Shown: positions 16,309 to 24,864 of the stretch, piece by piece
Layout of the letters: every line of letters begins with the position of its first letter
How positions within the stretch are numbered: position 1 is the stretch's first letter
NCBI GenBank assembly: GCA_039029395.1
Contig: JBCCGG010000026.1
Coordinates: forward strand, 24,224-88,223
Reading direction: 5' to 3'
DNA length: 64,000 bases
Origin: JBCCGG01 sp039029395
Lineage (GTDB): Bacteria; Pseudomonadota; Alphaproteobacteria; Kiloniellales; JAKSDN01
The notes under the pieces: model-generated
Databases searched by the model: none
Told to the model about the DNA's origin: nothing
The model's input: the letters and a program-made list of their open reading frames with translations, nothing else
Program-made: the position numbers and the translations under genes

Positions 16309-17220
16309 TCAGCGGGGCGCGAAAAACCTCAGGCTGAGCTCGTCGTTCTCCGGCGGCGTCGCCAGCACCGCCTCGAAGCGGGTTTCCGCGCCCGGTGCCA
16401 GCTCGGCGGCCGCGACCTCGATCGCGGCCTCGTGGCGCGTGCCATCCGCAAAGCGCAGCTCGAGCGGCGGTACGGCGCGGGCCCGCGCGCCCCGATTGGC
16501 GATCGTGCCCTCGATCACCAGGCTGTCGACGCCGTCGACCAGGCGCCGCTCCGAGGTCACCTCGCCGACCACCAGGTCGCTGCCGAGTACCTCGCCCAAG
16601 CCCACGCGCTGATAGAGCCTCTCGGTCGCGGGGACCCGTTCGACGATCCAGGCACGGCCTTGCACCACGGCCAAGGCCGCCAGCGCCACGATGAGCACCG
16701 CCGCCGCCCAGGCGAGCGGGCGCCTGGCGGGCGTGGGCTTGGCGAATGCGGGCGCCTTACCGGTCCACTGATCCTCTTGCTTGGGTGGGGGCGGAGGGGT
16801 CTCATCCGGCGCAGGGTCCTGCGGGGCCGCCCTTTGCACGGGTTCTGCTTCCGGCTTTGGTGCCGGCTCGGGCTCGGGCTCGGGCTCCGCTTCGCGCTCG
16901 GGCTCTGGCTCTGGTACGAGATCCGGCTCGAGCTCGGGCTCCGTCTCCGGCTCGGGGGGCGGTCCGGAGAGCTTCTCGAACAGGGATTCCGGCGGCTCGG
17001 CGTCCTCTGCGCGGCCGTTATCAATCATGCCGAAGAGGGCACGGGCCTCGTCGGCCTCAATCTCGACTGCTGGCTCGATCTCTGGTGCGTCTTCCGGCTC
17101 GTGAGCGGTCTGGTGCCAGGCGTTGCCGCACTTGCTGCAGCGCACCCGTCGCCCGGCGAGTCCGAGCTTGTCCTCGTCCACGTTAAAGCGTGCCTGACAG
17201 CTCGGGCAGGTGATGATCAT
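16309..17220 (-). CDS. MJ0042-type zinc-ribbon membrane protein (DUF3426-like)
   Basis: A 303-residue protein. The N-terminal zinc ribbon has CPSC (Cys5, Cys8) and CSKC (Cys28, Cys31), the MJ0042 motif. A low-complexity Glu/Pro repeat spans about 85-130, one transmembrane helix lies at about 172-191, and the C-terminal beta-rich domain (VIEGTIANRGARA, PPLELRFADG) resembles DUF3426. Function is unknown; the gene commonly sits beside ftsE in Alphaproteobacteria and diverges from it here. A promoter-like sequence lies 36-64 bp upstream. Confidence 0.8.
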   Translation of the reverse strand: MIITCPSCQARFNVDEDKLGLAGRRVRCSKCGNAWHQTAHEPEDAPEIEPAVEIEADEARALFGMIDNGRAEDAEPPESLFEKLSGPPPEPETEPELEPDLVPEPEPEREAEPEPEPEPAPKPEAEPVQRAAPQDPAPDETPPPPPKQEDQWTGKAPAFAKPTPARRPLAWAAAVLIVALAALAVVQGRAWIVERVPATERLYQRVGLGEVLGSDLVVGEVTSERRLVDGVDSLVIEGTIANRGARARAVPPLELRFADGTRHEAAIEVAAAELAPGAETRFEAVLATPPENDELSLRFFAPR

Positions 17221-17255
17221 GAATCGGCTAACTTTTCCGCAACCAATTGAGAGTC

Positions 17256-17284
17256 CTTATAGGAACCGCTCGGGCACAAAGCAA
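17256..17284 (-). promoter_or_regulatory. Predicted promoter of the zinc-ribbon gene
   Basis: Read on the minus strand, TTGCTT (17284-17279) and TATAAG (17261-17256) are 17 bp apart. They lie in the divergent gap between the zinc-ribbon gene and ftsE and would give a leader of about 30 nt. The match is four of six at the -35 and five of six at the -10. Confidence 0.45.
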
Positions 17285-17381
17285 GCGGGCCGAAATGCCC
17301 CTCGGCCCTATGCTTTACCCGACTCGAAGGCCTGTGCAATGGTCTCGATTCGCAAGCGTGGCAAGGGAACGCAGCAAAGCC

Positions 17382-18110
17382 GTGATACGTTTCGAAGACG
17401 TTGTCATCAGCTACGGTGAAGGGCCTGAGGTGCTCAGCGGCGTAACCTTTCACCTGGCGCCCGGCTCGTTCCATTTCATCACCGGACCGAGCGGCGCCGG
17501 CAAGTCGTCCCTACTGCGCCTGATGTACCTGGCCAACATGCCCAGCGCCGGGCAGATTTACCTGTTCGGCCAGCCGGTCGAGAACATCAACCGCAAGGGC
17601 CGGGCCGAGCTGCGCCGCAAGATCGGCGTGGTGTTCCAGGATTTCCGCCTGCTGCCCCACATGACCGCGGCCGAGAACGTCGCCCTGCCCCTGCGCATTG
17701 CCGGCCGGCCGGAGGACAAGATCAAGCAGCACGTGGCCGAGCTTTTGGCCTGGGTCGGCCTGGCCGACCACTGCGACGATCTGCCGGAGACCCTGTCGGG
17801 CGGCCAGCAGCAGCGCATCGCGATCGCCCGGGCGGTGATCACCCGGCCTAGCCTGCTGCTCGCCGACGAGCCGACCGGCAACGTCGACGACCGCATCGCC
17901 CTGCGCCTGCTCTATCTTTTCGAGGAGCTCAACAAGATGGGGACCACGGTGGTGATCGCGACCCACAGCGAGCAGCTGATGGCGCGCTTGAACCATCCGG
18001 TGATTCGCTTGACCGACAAGGCGCTCTATCTGGAAACGCCCCAGCCCAAGGCGTCCGGCACGGCGATCGAGGCCGAGGCCGAAGACGTCCCCGAAGAAAG
18101 CGCCGCCTGA
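17382..18110 (+). CDS. ftsE: Cell division ATP-binding protein FtsE
   Basis: The ATPase of the FtsEX complex, which couples divisome activity to periplasmic peptidoglycan hydrolases. The 242-residue protein has Walker A GPSGAGKS (35-42), Q-loop VVFQDFRLLPHM, signature LSGGQQQR, Walker B LLLADEPTG and a switch His in ATHS. The GTG at 17382 gives the canonical VIRFEDVVISYG start; a longer in-frame opening upstream lacks similarity. ftsX begins one base after its stop. A C-terminal Glu/Ala tail is non-conserved. Confidence 0.93.
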   Translation: MIRFEDVVISYGEGPEVLSGVTFHLAPGSFHFITGPSGAGKSSLLRLMYLANMPSAGQIYLFGQPVENINRKGRAELRRKIGVVFQDFRLLPHMTAAENVALPLRIAGRPEDKIKQHVAELLAWVGLADHCDDLPETLSGGQQQRIAIARAVITRPSLLLADEPTGNVDDRIALRLLYLFEELNKMGTTVVIATHSEQLMARLNHPVIRLTDKALYLETPQPKASGTAIEAEAEDVPEESAA

Positions 18111-18111
18111 G

Positions 18112-19002
18112 ATGCGCTGGAAAGCCGCGGAAGTTCCCCTCAACCGGGACGCCTCGGAGCGGTTCCTGCCCTGGCTCATGGCCTTTTTGATCTATCTGGG
18201 CGCGCTCGCCTTGGCCGCCGCCATGGCGGTCCATAACGCGGTGGGCCATTGGGATAGCGGCCTGGCCGGCAAGCTCACCGTGCAGGTCATGCCCGGCGCA
18301 GCGGACGAGAACCCGGCGATCACCGCCGAGCGGGTCGCCCGTGTGCTTGAGGAGCTGCGCGCCACTCAAGGGGTGGTTCAGGCCCACGCGCTGGACGAGG
18401 AGGAAATCGTCGACCTGCTCGAGCCCTGGCTCGGCGGCGCCACGGAGAGTTGGAACCTGCCCTTGCCCCAGGTCGTCGCGGTCGAGCTCGATCGGGACCG
18501 GCCGCCCGATTTGACGGCGCTCTCGGCGCGGCTCGGAGAGGTCGAGCCGGGCACGGCGATCGACGACCACCAGCGCTGGCTCGGCGAGCTGCTCGATCTG
18601 ATCCGCGGCCTGCAAATCCTGGCGATCGGCGTCATCGCCTTGGTTGCCTTGGCCTCGATCGGCGCGATCGTTTTCATCACCCGCACCGGCATGGCGATCC
18701 ACCGGCCGGTGATCGACCTCCTGCATCTGATCGGCGCCCAGGACAGCTTCGTCGCCTGGCAGTTCCAGCTCCATGCCCTCAAGCAGGGTTTGCGCGGTGG
18801 CGTCGTCGCCCTGGCACTTACGGTCTTGACCCTTCTGTCCCTTGGCTATCTGCTGCAACGGGCGGACATCGCCTTTCTGCCGGCGGTTTCGCTCTCTGCG
18901 TGGGAATGGTGCGTCCTGGCGCTGCTGCCGCTTTTGGCCGCCTCGGTCGCCATGATCACCGCCCGCATCACGGTGCTGGCCACGCTCGCCCGCATGCCCT
19001 GA
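18112..19002 (+). CDS. ftsX: Cell division protein FtsX
   Basis: The membrane partner of FtsE. The 296-residue protein has a first helix at about 20-42, an extracytoplasmic domain of about 120 residues, and three C-terminal helices (about 163-187, 225-245, 262-285), the four-helix FtsX topology. It keeps the segment VIDLLHLIGAQDSFVAWQFQLHALKQG, typical of the permease cytoplasmic coupling helix. It starts two bases after the ftsE stop codon, so the pair is cotranscribed and probably coupled. Confidence 0.9.
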   Translation: MRWKAAEVPLNRDASERFLPWLMAFLIYLGALALAAAMAVHNAVGHWDSGLAGKLTVQVMPGAADENPAITAERVARVLEELRATQGVVQAHALDEEEIVDLLEPWLGGATESWNLPLPQVVAVELDRDRPPDLTALSARLGEVEPGTAIDDHQRWLGELLDLIRGLQILAIGVIALVALASIGAIVFITRTGMAIHRPVIDLLHLIGAQDSFVAWQFQLHALKQGLRGGVVALALTVLTLLSLGYLLQRADIAFLPAVSLSAWEWCVLALLPLLAASVAMITARITVLATLARMP

Positions 19003-19039
19003 CGCCGGGCGGTGGCCGGCCAAGACGGGCGCTTTTGTC

Positions 19040-19636
19040 ATGCCTCGACCTAGGCTGCGCGGGCTCTTTCTGCTCTGCCTGCTTATCGGCCTGCCCTGGC
19101 TGATCGGGCTTGTGCTCTTCGCCCAGTCCTTGCCGACCCGGGTCGGCGATCCGGTGCGCGAGACCGACGCCATCGTGGTGCTGACCGGGGGCAGCGGGCG
19201 GGTCGCCCAAGGAGTCGCTCTGCTGGTCGCAGAACGGGCCGAGAAGCTCTTCATCTCCGGCGTTTACCAAGGCGTCGACGTCGAGGCCCTGCTGCAGCTC
19301 GAGCGTCAAGAGCCGGACGAGGTGGCCTGCTGCATCGCGCTCGGCTACCAGGCGGGCGATACCCGCGGCAACGCCCTGGAGACCGCGGCCTGGCTCGGCG
19401 CCGAGGGCTTTACCTCTCTGCGCCTGGTGACCGCCGCCTACCATATGCCGCGCAGCCTGTTGGAATTCCGCGCGCTCATGCCCGATGTGGAGGTGGTGCC
19501 GCACCCGGTGTTCTCGAGCCACTTCAAGCAGGCCGACTGGTGGCGCTGGCCGGGCAGCGCCAGCCTGATGGCGCGCGAGTACAGCAAGTACCTGGTTGCC
19601 TGGCTGCGCATCAAGCTGAGCGAGGCGCTGTCGTGA
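19040..19636 (+). CDS. YdcF family protein (DUF218)
   Basis: A 198-residue protein with an N-terminal signal anchor (about 7-29). The DUF218 core shows DAIVVLTGGSGRVAQG, LFISGVYQG, LGYQAGDTRGNALE and LVTAAYHMPRSLLEF. The family is associated with envelope biogenesis (ElyC/SanA/YdcF) without a firmly known reaction. It follows ftsX by 37 bp and overlaps plsC by four bases (GTGA). It is therefore probably part of an ftsEX-ydcF-plsC transcription unit. Confidence 0.85.
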   Translation: MPRPRLRGLFLLCLLIGLPWLIGLVLFAQSLPTRVGDPVRETDAIVVLTGGSGRVAQGVALLVAERAEKLFISGVYQGVDVEALLQLERQEPDEVACCIALGYQAGDTRGNALETAAWLGAEGFTSLRLVTAAYHMPRSLLEFRALMPDVEVVPHPVFSSHFKQADWWRWPGSASLMAREYSKYLVAWLRIKLSEALS

Positions 19637-20349
19637 TCTGGCTGCGCTCCTGCCTTTTCAATATCGCCTTCTACGGTTGGACGACCTTCATCTGCGGCCT
19701 GGTCATGCCTTTCGTGTTCCTCTTCGCCAAGCCGGTTGGGGTGTTCTTCGTCGGACGTTTCTGGGCGCGAATCTCTATGGCGATGGCGCGCCTTATCTGC
19801 GGTATCGGCCACCAGGTGGTCGGTTTGGAGCACCTGCCGGAGGGCCCCTGCATCGTCGCGGTCAAGCATCAGTCGGCGTGGGACACCTTGGTATTCAGCC
19901 AGCTGCTCTACAATCCCAGTTATGTGCTCAAGAAGGAATTGACGCGGATCCCGTTCTTCGGCTGGTCCCTGCTTCGGGTCGGCATGGTGGCCGTCGACCG
20001 CAGCGGCGGCGCAAAGGCGTTGAAAGACATGCTGGCCGCCGCCAAACGCCGGATCGCCGAGGGCCGGCAGATCCTGATCTATCCCGAGGGCACGCGCACG
20101 GCGCCGGGCCAGCGCCGGCCCTACCACCCGGGGGTCGCCGCGCTCTACCGGGAGCTCGGCGTGCCGGTCGTGCCGGTCGCGCTCAATTCCGGGCTCTTCT
20201 GGGGCCGCCGCGCCTTCACCAAAACGCCGGGCACGATCACCGTGGAGTTCCTGCCGCCGATCGCACCCGGCATGGCCCGCAAGGCTTTCATGGCGCGCCT
20301 GGAAGAGGACATCGAGGGCGCCTCGGAGCGGCTCTGCCAGGTGGGCTGA
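19633..20349 (+). CDS. plsC: 1-acyl-sn-glycerol-3-phosphate acyltransferase
   Basis: Acylates lysophosphatidic acid to phosphatidic acid at the inner membrane. The 238-residue protein has an N-terminal hydrophobic helix (about 13-40), the catalytic HX4D motif HQSAWD (79-84), the glycerol-phosphate-binding YPEGTRT near 155 and VPVVPVALNSG. The GTG start overlaps the YdcF stop (GTGA) and removes an upstream extension that runs through the YdcF coding sequence. After its stop comes a 248-bp gap leading to nrdJ. Confidence 0.88.
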   Translation: MIWLRSCLFNIAFYGWTTFICGLVMPFVFLFAKPVGVFFVGRFWARISMAMARLICGIGHQVVGLEHLPEGPCIVAVKHQSAWDTLVFSQLLYNPSYVLKKELTRIPFFGWSLLRVGMVAVDRSGGAKALKDMLAAAKRRIAEGRQILIYPEGTRTAPGQRRPYHPGVAALYRELGVPVVPVALNSGLFWGRRAFTKTPGTITVEFLPPIAPGMARKAFMARLEEDIEGASERLCQVG

Positions 20350-20360
20350 ACCATCCCCCT

Positions 20361-20369
20361 TGTGGATAA
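20361..20369 (-). promoter_or_regulatory. Perfect DnaA box upstream of nrdJ
   Basis: TGTGGATAA is the exact complement of the strict DnaA box TTATCCACA. It sits in the 248-bp gap upstream of the ribonucleotide reductase, 229 bp before its start. A partial copy (TTTGTGGAC) follows at once. Only one perfect box was noticed, so this is more likely a regulatory site than an origin. Confidence 0.45.
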
Positions 20370-20597
20370 TTTTGTGGACTCAAGGCCGGGCAAGTGGGTC
20401 AATTGGGCGGGTTGACCGGGTCCGCACCCGCGCTCCCGAGGTGAGCACGGTTTGCGCACCAGAACGAAAAGAGTACAATTGAGGAAAGCAAGTGTGAGTT
20501 TAGGCTCCCATGTTAAAAGCACGTAACGTTTCTGGTCTTGAAAGGCTTTCCTGCTTATCTCGGACTCATAAGGCTTTAGGATAGGGGTCACAGATTC

Positions 20598-22865
20598 ATG
20601 GCGCCGATTACTGCCGTCTCCCAGCGCATCTGGGACATGAAGTACCGCCTCAAGGCGCCCGACGGCAGCCCTGTGGACAAAACCCTCGAAGAATCCTGGC
20701 AGCGTGTCGCCCGGGCGCTCGCCGCGCCCGAGGCCGAGCCCGATGCCTGGGCCGGACACTTCGCCGAGGCCTTGCAGGACTTCCAGTTTCTGCCGGCCGG
20801 GCGCATCCTGGCGGGCGCCGGCAGCGAGCGCCAAGTGACGCTTTTCAACTGCTTCGTCATGGGCACCATCCCGGACGACATGACCGGCATCTTCGAGCAT
20901 TTGAAGGAGGCCGCGCTGACCCTCCAGCAGGGCGGCGGCATCGGCTACGACTTCTCCAGCCTCCGGCCCCGCGGCGCGCGGGTCCACGGGGTCGGCGCCG
21001 ACGCCTCGGGCCCGCTCAGCTTCATGGACGTATGGGACGCCATGTGCCGTACGATCATGAGCGCCGGTTCCCGGCGCGGCGCAATGATGGCGACGCTGAG
21101 GTGCGATCACCCGGACATCGAGGCCTTCGTCGAGGCCAAGCGCACGCCCGAGCGCCTGCGCATGTTCAACCTCTCGGTCCTGGTCAGCGACGCCTTCATG
21201 GCCGCGGTGCGCGAGGACGCGCCCTGGGAGCTGACCTTCGGCGGCACGGTCTACGGCACGCTCCAGGCGCGCGATCTTTGGGAGCGCATCATGCGCGCGA
21301 CCTACGACGCCGCCGAGCCCGGGGTGATCTTCATCGACCGCATCAACCGGCTCAACAATCTCCATTATTGCGAGGAGATCCGCGCCACCAATCCCTGCGG
21401 CGAGCAGCCCTTGCCGCCCTACGGCGCCTGCCTGCTCGGCTCGATCAACCTAGCAGCCCTGGTGGACAAACCCTTCGAGGCCAACGCGGCGCTCGACATC
21501 GGGCGGCTCGAGGCCTTGGTGCCGACCGCCGTGCGCATGCTCGACAACGCGATCGACGTTTCGCGCTTTCCCCTGGAGGCCCAGCGCCAGGAGGCCATGG
21601 CCAAGCGGCGTATCGGCCTCGGCGTCACGGGCCTGGCCGATGCCCTGATCCTCTGCGGCGCGCGCTACGGCAGCTCTCAAGCCGTCGCGCTGACCGAGCG
21701 TTGGCTGGGTGCGCTTAGGCGCAGCGCCTATCTGGCCTCGGCCGAGTTGGCCCGGGAAAAGGGCGCCTTTCCGCTCTACGACCCTGAGCCCTATCTCGCC
21801 GGCGAGACCATCGCCGGGCTCGAAAAAGAGGTGCGCGACGCGATCGCCGCCCACGGCATGCGCAATGCCTTGGTCACCTCTGTGGCGCCGACCGGCACGA
21901 TCTCGCTGCTGGCCGACAATGTCTCCTCAGGGCTCGAGCCGGTCTTCAGCCTGGCCTACGAGCGCAACATCCTGATGCCCGACGGCACGCGCAGGACCGA
22001 GGAGGTCAGCGACCATGCCTACCGGCTTTATAAGCGCCTCAAGGGCGAGGACGCGCCGCTCACCGAGGCTTTCGTGGACAGCCAGTCGCTCGACCCGGCG
22101 GCCCACCTGATCATGCAGTCGACGGTGCAGAAGTACATCGACAGCTCGGTCTCCAAGACCATCAACCTGCCGGCCGAGATCGACTTCGAGGCCTTCAAGG
22201 ACGTCTATGCCCAAGCTTACGAGCTGGGCTGCAAGGGCTGCACCACCTATCGGCCCAACGAAGTGACCGGCGCCGTGCTGGTCAGCCCGAGCGAGAAGGT
22301 GCCCGAGGAGGCGCCGGCCGGCGACGTGGTCTACATGACCCAGCCGCTCGCCCGGCCCGAGGCTCTGCCGGGCCGCACCTACAAGCTGAAGTGGCCGGAG
22401 AGCGACCACGCGATCTACATCACCATCAACGACGTGATCCAGGACGAGCGCCGTCGACCCTTCGAGATCTTCATCAACTCCAAGAACATGGAGCACTACG
22501 CCTGGACCTTGGCGCTGACCCGCATGATCTCGGCGGTGTTCCGGCGCGGCGGCGACGTCTCCTTCGTGGTCGAGGAATTGAAGGCCGTGTTCGACCCGCG
22601 CGGCGGCGCCTGGCTCCACGGCAAGTACGTGCCCTCGCTCCTGGCCGCGATCGGCGAGGTGATCGAGCGCCACATGATCGATAGCGGATTCTTGAGTGCC
22701 CCGGCCCAGCTGACCGGCCCGCCGGACCAAGAGCACCAGATCGCCGCCCTCGGCGAGGGCGCGATGGCCAGGCCCCGCCAGTGCCCGAAGTGCGGCAGCG
22801 CGGCGCTCATTCACCAGGAAGGCTGCGATCTCTGCAGCGTGTGCGGCTACTCGAAGTGCGCGTGA
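20598..22865 (+). CDS. nrdJ: Adenosylcobalamin-dependent ribonucleotide reductase (class II)
   Basis: Reduces ribonucleotides to deoxyribonucleotides using coenzyme B12 to form the thiyl radical; needs no oxygen and no small subunit. The 755-residue protein starts with IWDMKYRLKAPDG. It has the redox Cys motif LFNCFVMG, LQQGGGIGYDFSSLRP, the active-site NPCGEQPLPPYGAC and a C-terminal zinc-finger-like CPKCGS...CSVCGYSKC that supplies the regenerating cysteines. Its cofactor is made by the adenosyltransferase at 2.1 kb. A DnaA box lies upstream; no cobalamin riboswitch was seen. The ribosome binding site is weak (GGGG). Confidence 0.95.
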   Translation: MAPITAVSQRIWDMKYRLKAPDGSPVDKTLEESWQRVARALAAPEAEPDAWAGHFAEALQDFQFLPAGRILAGAGSERQVTLFNCFVMGTIPDDMTGIFEHLKEAALTLQQGGGIGYDFSSLRPRGARVHGVGADASGPLSFMDVWDAMCRTIMSAGSRRGAMMATLRCDHPDIEAFVEAKRTPERLRMFNLSVLVSDAFMAAVREDAPWELTFGGTVYGTLQARDLWERIMRATYDAAEPGVIFIDRINRLNNLHYCEEIRATNPCGEQPLPPYGACLLGSINLAALVDKPFEANAALDIGRLEALVPTAVRMLDNAIDVSRFPLEAQRQEAMAKRRIGLGVTGLADALILCGARYGSSQAVALTERWLGALRRSAYLASAELAREKGAFPLYDPEPYLAGETIAGLEKEVRDAIAAHGMRNALVTSVAPTGTISLLADNVSSGLEPVFSLAYERNILMPDGTRRTEEVSDHAYRLYKRLKGEDAPLTEAFVDSQSLDPAAHLIMQSTVQKYIDSSVSKTINLPAEIDFEAFKDVYAQAYELGCKGCTTYRPNEVTGAVLVSPSEKVPEEAPAGDVVYMTQPLARPEALPGRTYKLKWPESDHAIYITINDVIQDERRRPFEIFINSKNMEHYAWTLALTRMISAVFRRGGDVSFVVEELKAVFDPRGGAWLHGKYVPSLLAAIGEVIERHMIDSGFLSAPAQLTGPPDQEHQIAALGEGAMARPRQCPKCGSAALIHQEGCDLCSVCGYSKCA

Positions 22866-23218
22866 GGGGGCCAGGACGGTACTGGCGGCCGAGGGCTGCC
22901 GTTGTTGGCCTCGGATCACGACAATCTGTCGCAATCTCCAATACGGCACAAACGCATTCCCGTGGGACCCCATAGCTGAAATTGGATCAGGGACGCGGTT
23001 CGCTGCGAACGGCGACAGCTCGGCCCGATCTGGCCGGCATCAAGGGCCTGCCTCAGCAACCAGGTGGCAAGCTGGCCTTCCTCGGTGTCGTGGACCATGG
23101 AGGCCGACAGTCCAACGGGTGCGTTGCTTGGTCGACCCAGTTGCACTGTGACCGGCTGGTGACCATGCCCGCACCATGGCGCCCTTCAAAGTCTCGCACT
23201 TCCTTGCGCCCGCGCGCC
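22866..23218. other. Gap between convergent nrdJ and nitrile hydratase beta
   Basis: A stretch of 353 bases without a convincing gene. This is where a nitrile hydratase activator gene would normally follow the beta subunit; none of the minus-strand frames here resembles one. Frames of 71-76 codons on the minus strand show no recognised motif and no ribosome binding site. No T-tailed hairpin was seen. Confidence 0.5.
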
Positions 23219-23887
23219 CTACCGTCCGGCATTGGTCGGTTCAAGATAACTTTCCCACAGGTCGGCAAGCATCAAGTCCCCAGGAGACTTGACGTCACCC
23301 CATAACTCTTGCGCAGAAAAGCGGACACTATAGAGGGGATCAGCTCGTTCCTCGCCGTGGGCGTTGGCGTCGGGTAGGACGAAACAGCCACGATAGGCTT
23401 CGACGACACCTACATGACCGCGCAGATAACCTGGCAGGCGCGTTGCTCCGGGGGAACCGTGGGTCTTGGCCCGCACAGGGTCGCCGGGCTTGTAAGCCGG
23501 TGCTCTGGGCTCAGGGCGCCGGTTGTCGAGACCCTGATGGAGAATCATAGGCACTGACTCGGGCGACAGGGGTTCGTCCTGGCCTGCCGGCCGCCTGGTT
23601 GCCTTACCGCTCTTCAGCTCGTCGATGGTGACCCAACCCGCGTTGACCAAGACTCCGACATCGCGCCAATACCACCGATCATAATACTCGCTCGACAGGT
23701 AAAGCGCGGGCGGCATGCACTCCATGACGTGACGCAACCAGTCGACATTGAACCCACCTGGCTGGGTATACGACAGCTCCATGCCGAACATCCGCGCGCG
23801 CCAATTGGCCTTGGAAAACGGCTCATCTTGCGATAGGTCCACACGACCGAAACCGTGCATTCCACCCATGTCGTGGATGCCGTCCAT
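23219..23887 (-). CDS. nthB: Nitrile hydratase subunit beta
   Basis: Structural partner of the catalytic alpha subunit; the enzyme hydrates nitriles to amides. The 222-residue protein begins MDGIHDMGGMHGFGRV, the hallmark beta N-terminus. It ends with the SH3-like domain seen in YKPGDPVRAK, LPGYLRGHVGVVEAY and YSVRFSAQELWG, at standard length. It lies three bases after the alpha stop, so they form one operon. Base use here is less G+C-rich than in the flanking genes, which hints at transfer. Confidence 0.93.
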   Translation of the reverse strand: MDGIHDMGGMHGFGRVDLSQDEPFSKANWRARMFGMELSYTQPGGFNVDWLRHVMECMPPALYLSSEYYDRWYWRDVGVLVNAGWVTIDELKSGKATRRPAGQDEPLSPESVPMILHQGLDNRRPEPRAPAYKPGDPVRAKTHGSPGATRLPGYLRGHVGVVEAYRGCFVLPDANAHGEERADPLYSVRFSAQELWGDVKSPGDLMLADLWESYLEPTNAGR

Positions 23888-23890
23888 GGC

Positions 23891-24565
23891 TCAGCCAGCC
23901 CGCGTTGGGGCGGCAACCTTGGCGGTGCCGACCATCGAGTTGCGCGAGACGAGGGCGGCTAACTCCTCCTCGCCAAGCTGCTCTGTTCCGTCGGGACGCT
24001 CGGGCAGCACCATGTAGCGTACATCGGCGGTGCTATCCCATACGCGGATTTCAACATCGTCTCCTAGCGCCACACCGAATTCTTCGAGGATGCCGCGCGG
24101 GTCATGGACCACCCGCGTACGATACTCGAATGACCTGTACCAAGGTGGCGGAATCCCCAGCAAAGCCCAAGGATAGCAGGAGCATAGGGTGCAGACGACG
24201 AGGTTATGCCGTTGGGTTGTATTCTCGACCACGATCAAATTTTTGGCCTCGAGCTGGGGGTAACCCAGTTCGACAATTGCCTTGGAAGCGTTGGTCATGA
24301 GCCGCTGCTTGAAGGCCGGGTCGGTCCAGGCCCGGGCCACGACACGAGCACCGTTCTTCGGGCCAACGTCTTCTCTGAAGACCTCGATCCATCGGTCGAC
24401 GGTTTCGCTGTTGAGGAGGCCCTTTTCGACCAGCAGGCTCTCCAGCGTCTTGACTCTGAGCGCCGGGTCGGACGGTAGATGCGAATGCAGTTCCTCCTGA
24501 AGAGCAATGACTCGTTTAGTATCCCTCGGAACCGTCAAACTTCCCCCCTGTAGGCGTTGGACCAT
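23891..24565 (-). CDS. nthA: Nitrile hydratase subunit alpha, cobalt type
   Basis: The catalytic subunit, 224 residues. The metal site is VCTLCSC (Cys125, Cys128, Cys130); Thr in the second position marks the cobalt type, where iron enzymes have Ser. The two last Cys are normally oxidised after translation. Other family landmarks are LESLLVEKGLL, NGARVVARAWTDPAFK and VRYMVLPERPDGTE. The ATG at 24565 is used, with a GTG four codons upstream possible; neither has a good ribosome binding site. No activator or amidase gene accompanies the pair. Confidence 0.93.
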   Translation of the reverse strand: MVQRLQGGSLTVPRDTKRVIALQEELHSHLPSDPALRVKTLESLLVEKGLLNSETVDRWIEVFREDVGPKNGARVVARAWTDPAFKQRLMTNASKAIVELGYPQLEAKNLIVVENTTQRHNLVVCTLCSCYPWALLGIPPPWYRSFEYRTRVVHDPRGILEEFGVALGDDVEIRVWDSTADVRYMVLPERPDGTEQLGEEELAALVSRNSMVGTAKVAAPTRAG

Positions 24566-24864
24566 TGCCGGCGACACTGCTTAGCAGAGTTGGAACAAGA
24601 GCATCGTTTAGCTGCTGGTTCACGGCAACTGATATCGGATGCGGCAATCGTCCTTCAGCCTAATGCGCCATTGATCACATGCCAAGGTCGCCACAAGGCA
24701 CCTCGAGGAATAGGATGTCTTCATGTTCTTCCTCGCTAAAGGCGCCCCCCAAGCGAGCCGCTGCCTCGGGTTGCGGGGCGACCCGAATAGATGGGATTTC
24801 GCAGCATGGCGATGATGACTCACTCCATTCCGAGCTAAGGCACCGCCGGGTATGGCAGCGTGGA

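Noticed and set aside
16781..17104. Gly/Ser-rich repetitive frame on the plus strand
   Set aside because: It is the antisense reading of the Glu/Pro repeat of the zinc-ribbon protein, so a by-product of that low-complexity segment.
20350..20597. Cobalamin riboswitch before the B12-dependent reductase
   Set aside because: I looked for a B12-box-like core and conserved stem order and saw none. A covariance-model search (Rfam cobalamin) would decide.
20350..20597. Replication origin suggested by the DnaA box
   Set aside because: Only one perfect box and a partial copy are present, there is no extended A+T-rich unwinding region, and neither dnaA nor other origin-linked genes are near.
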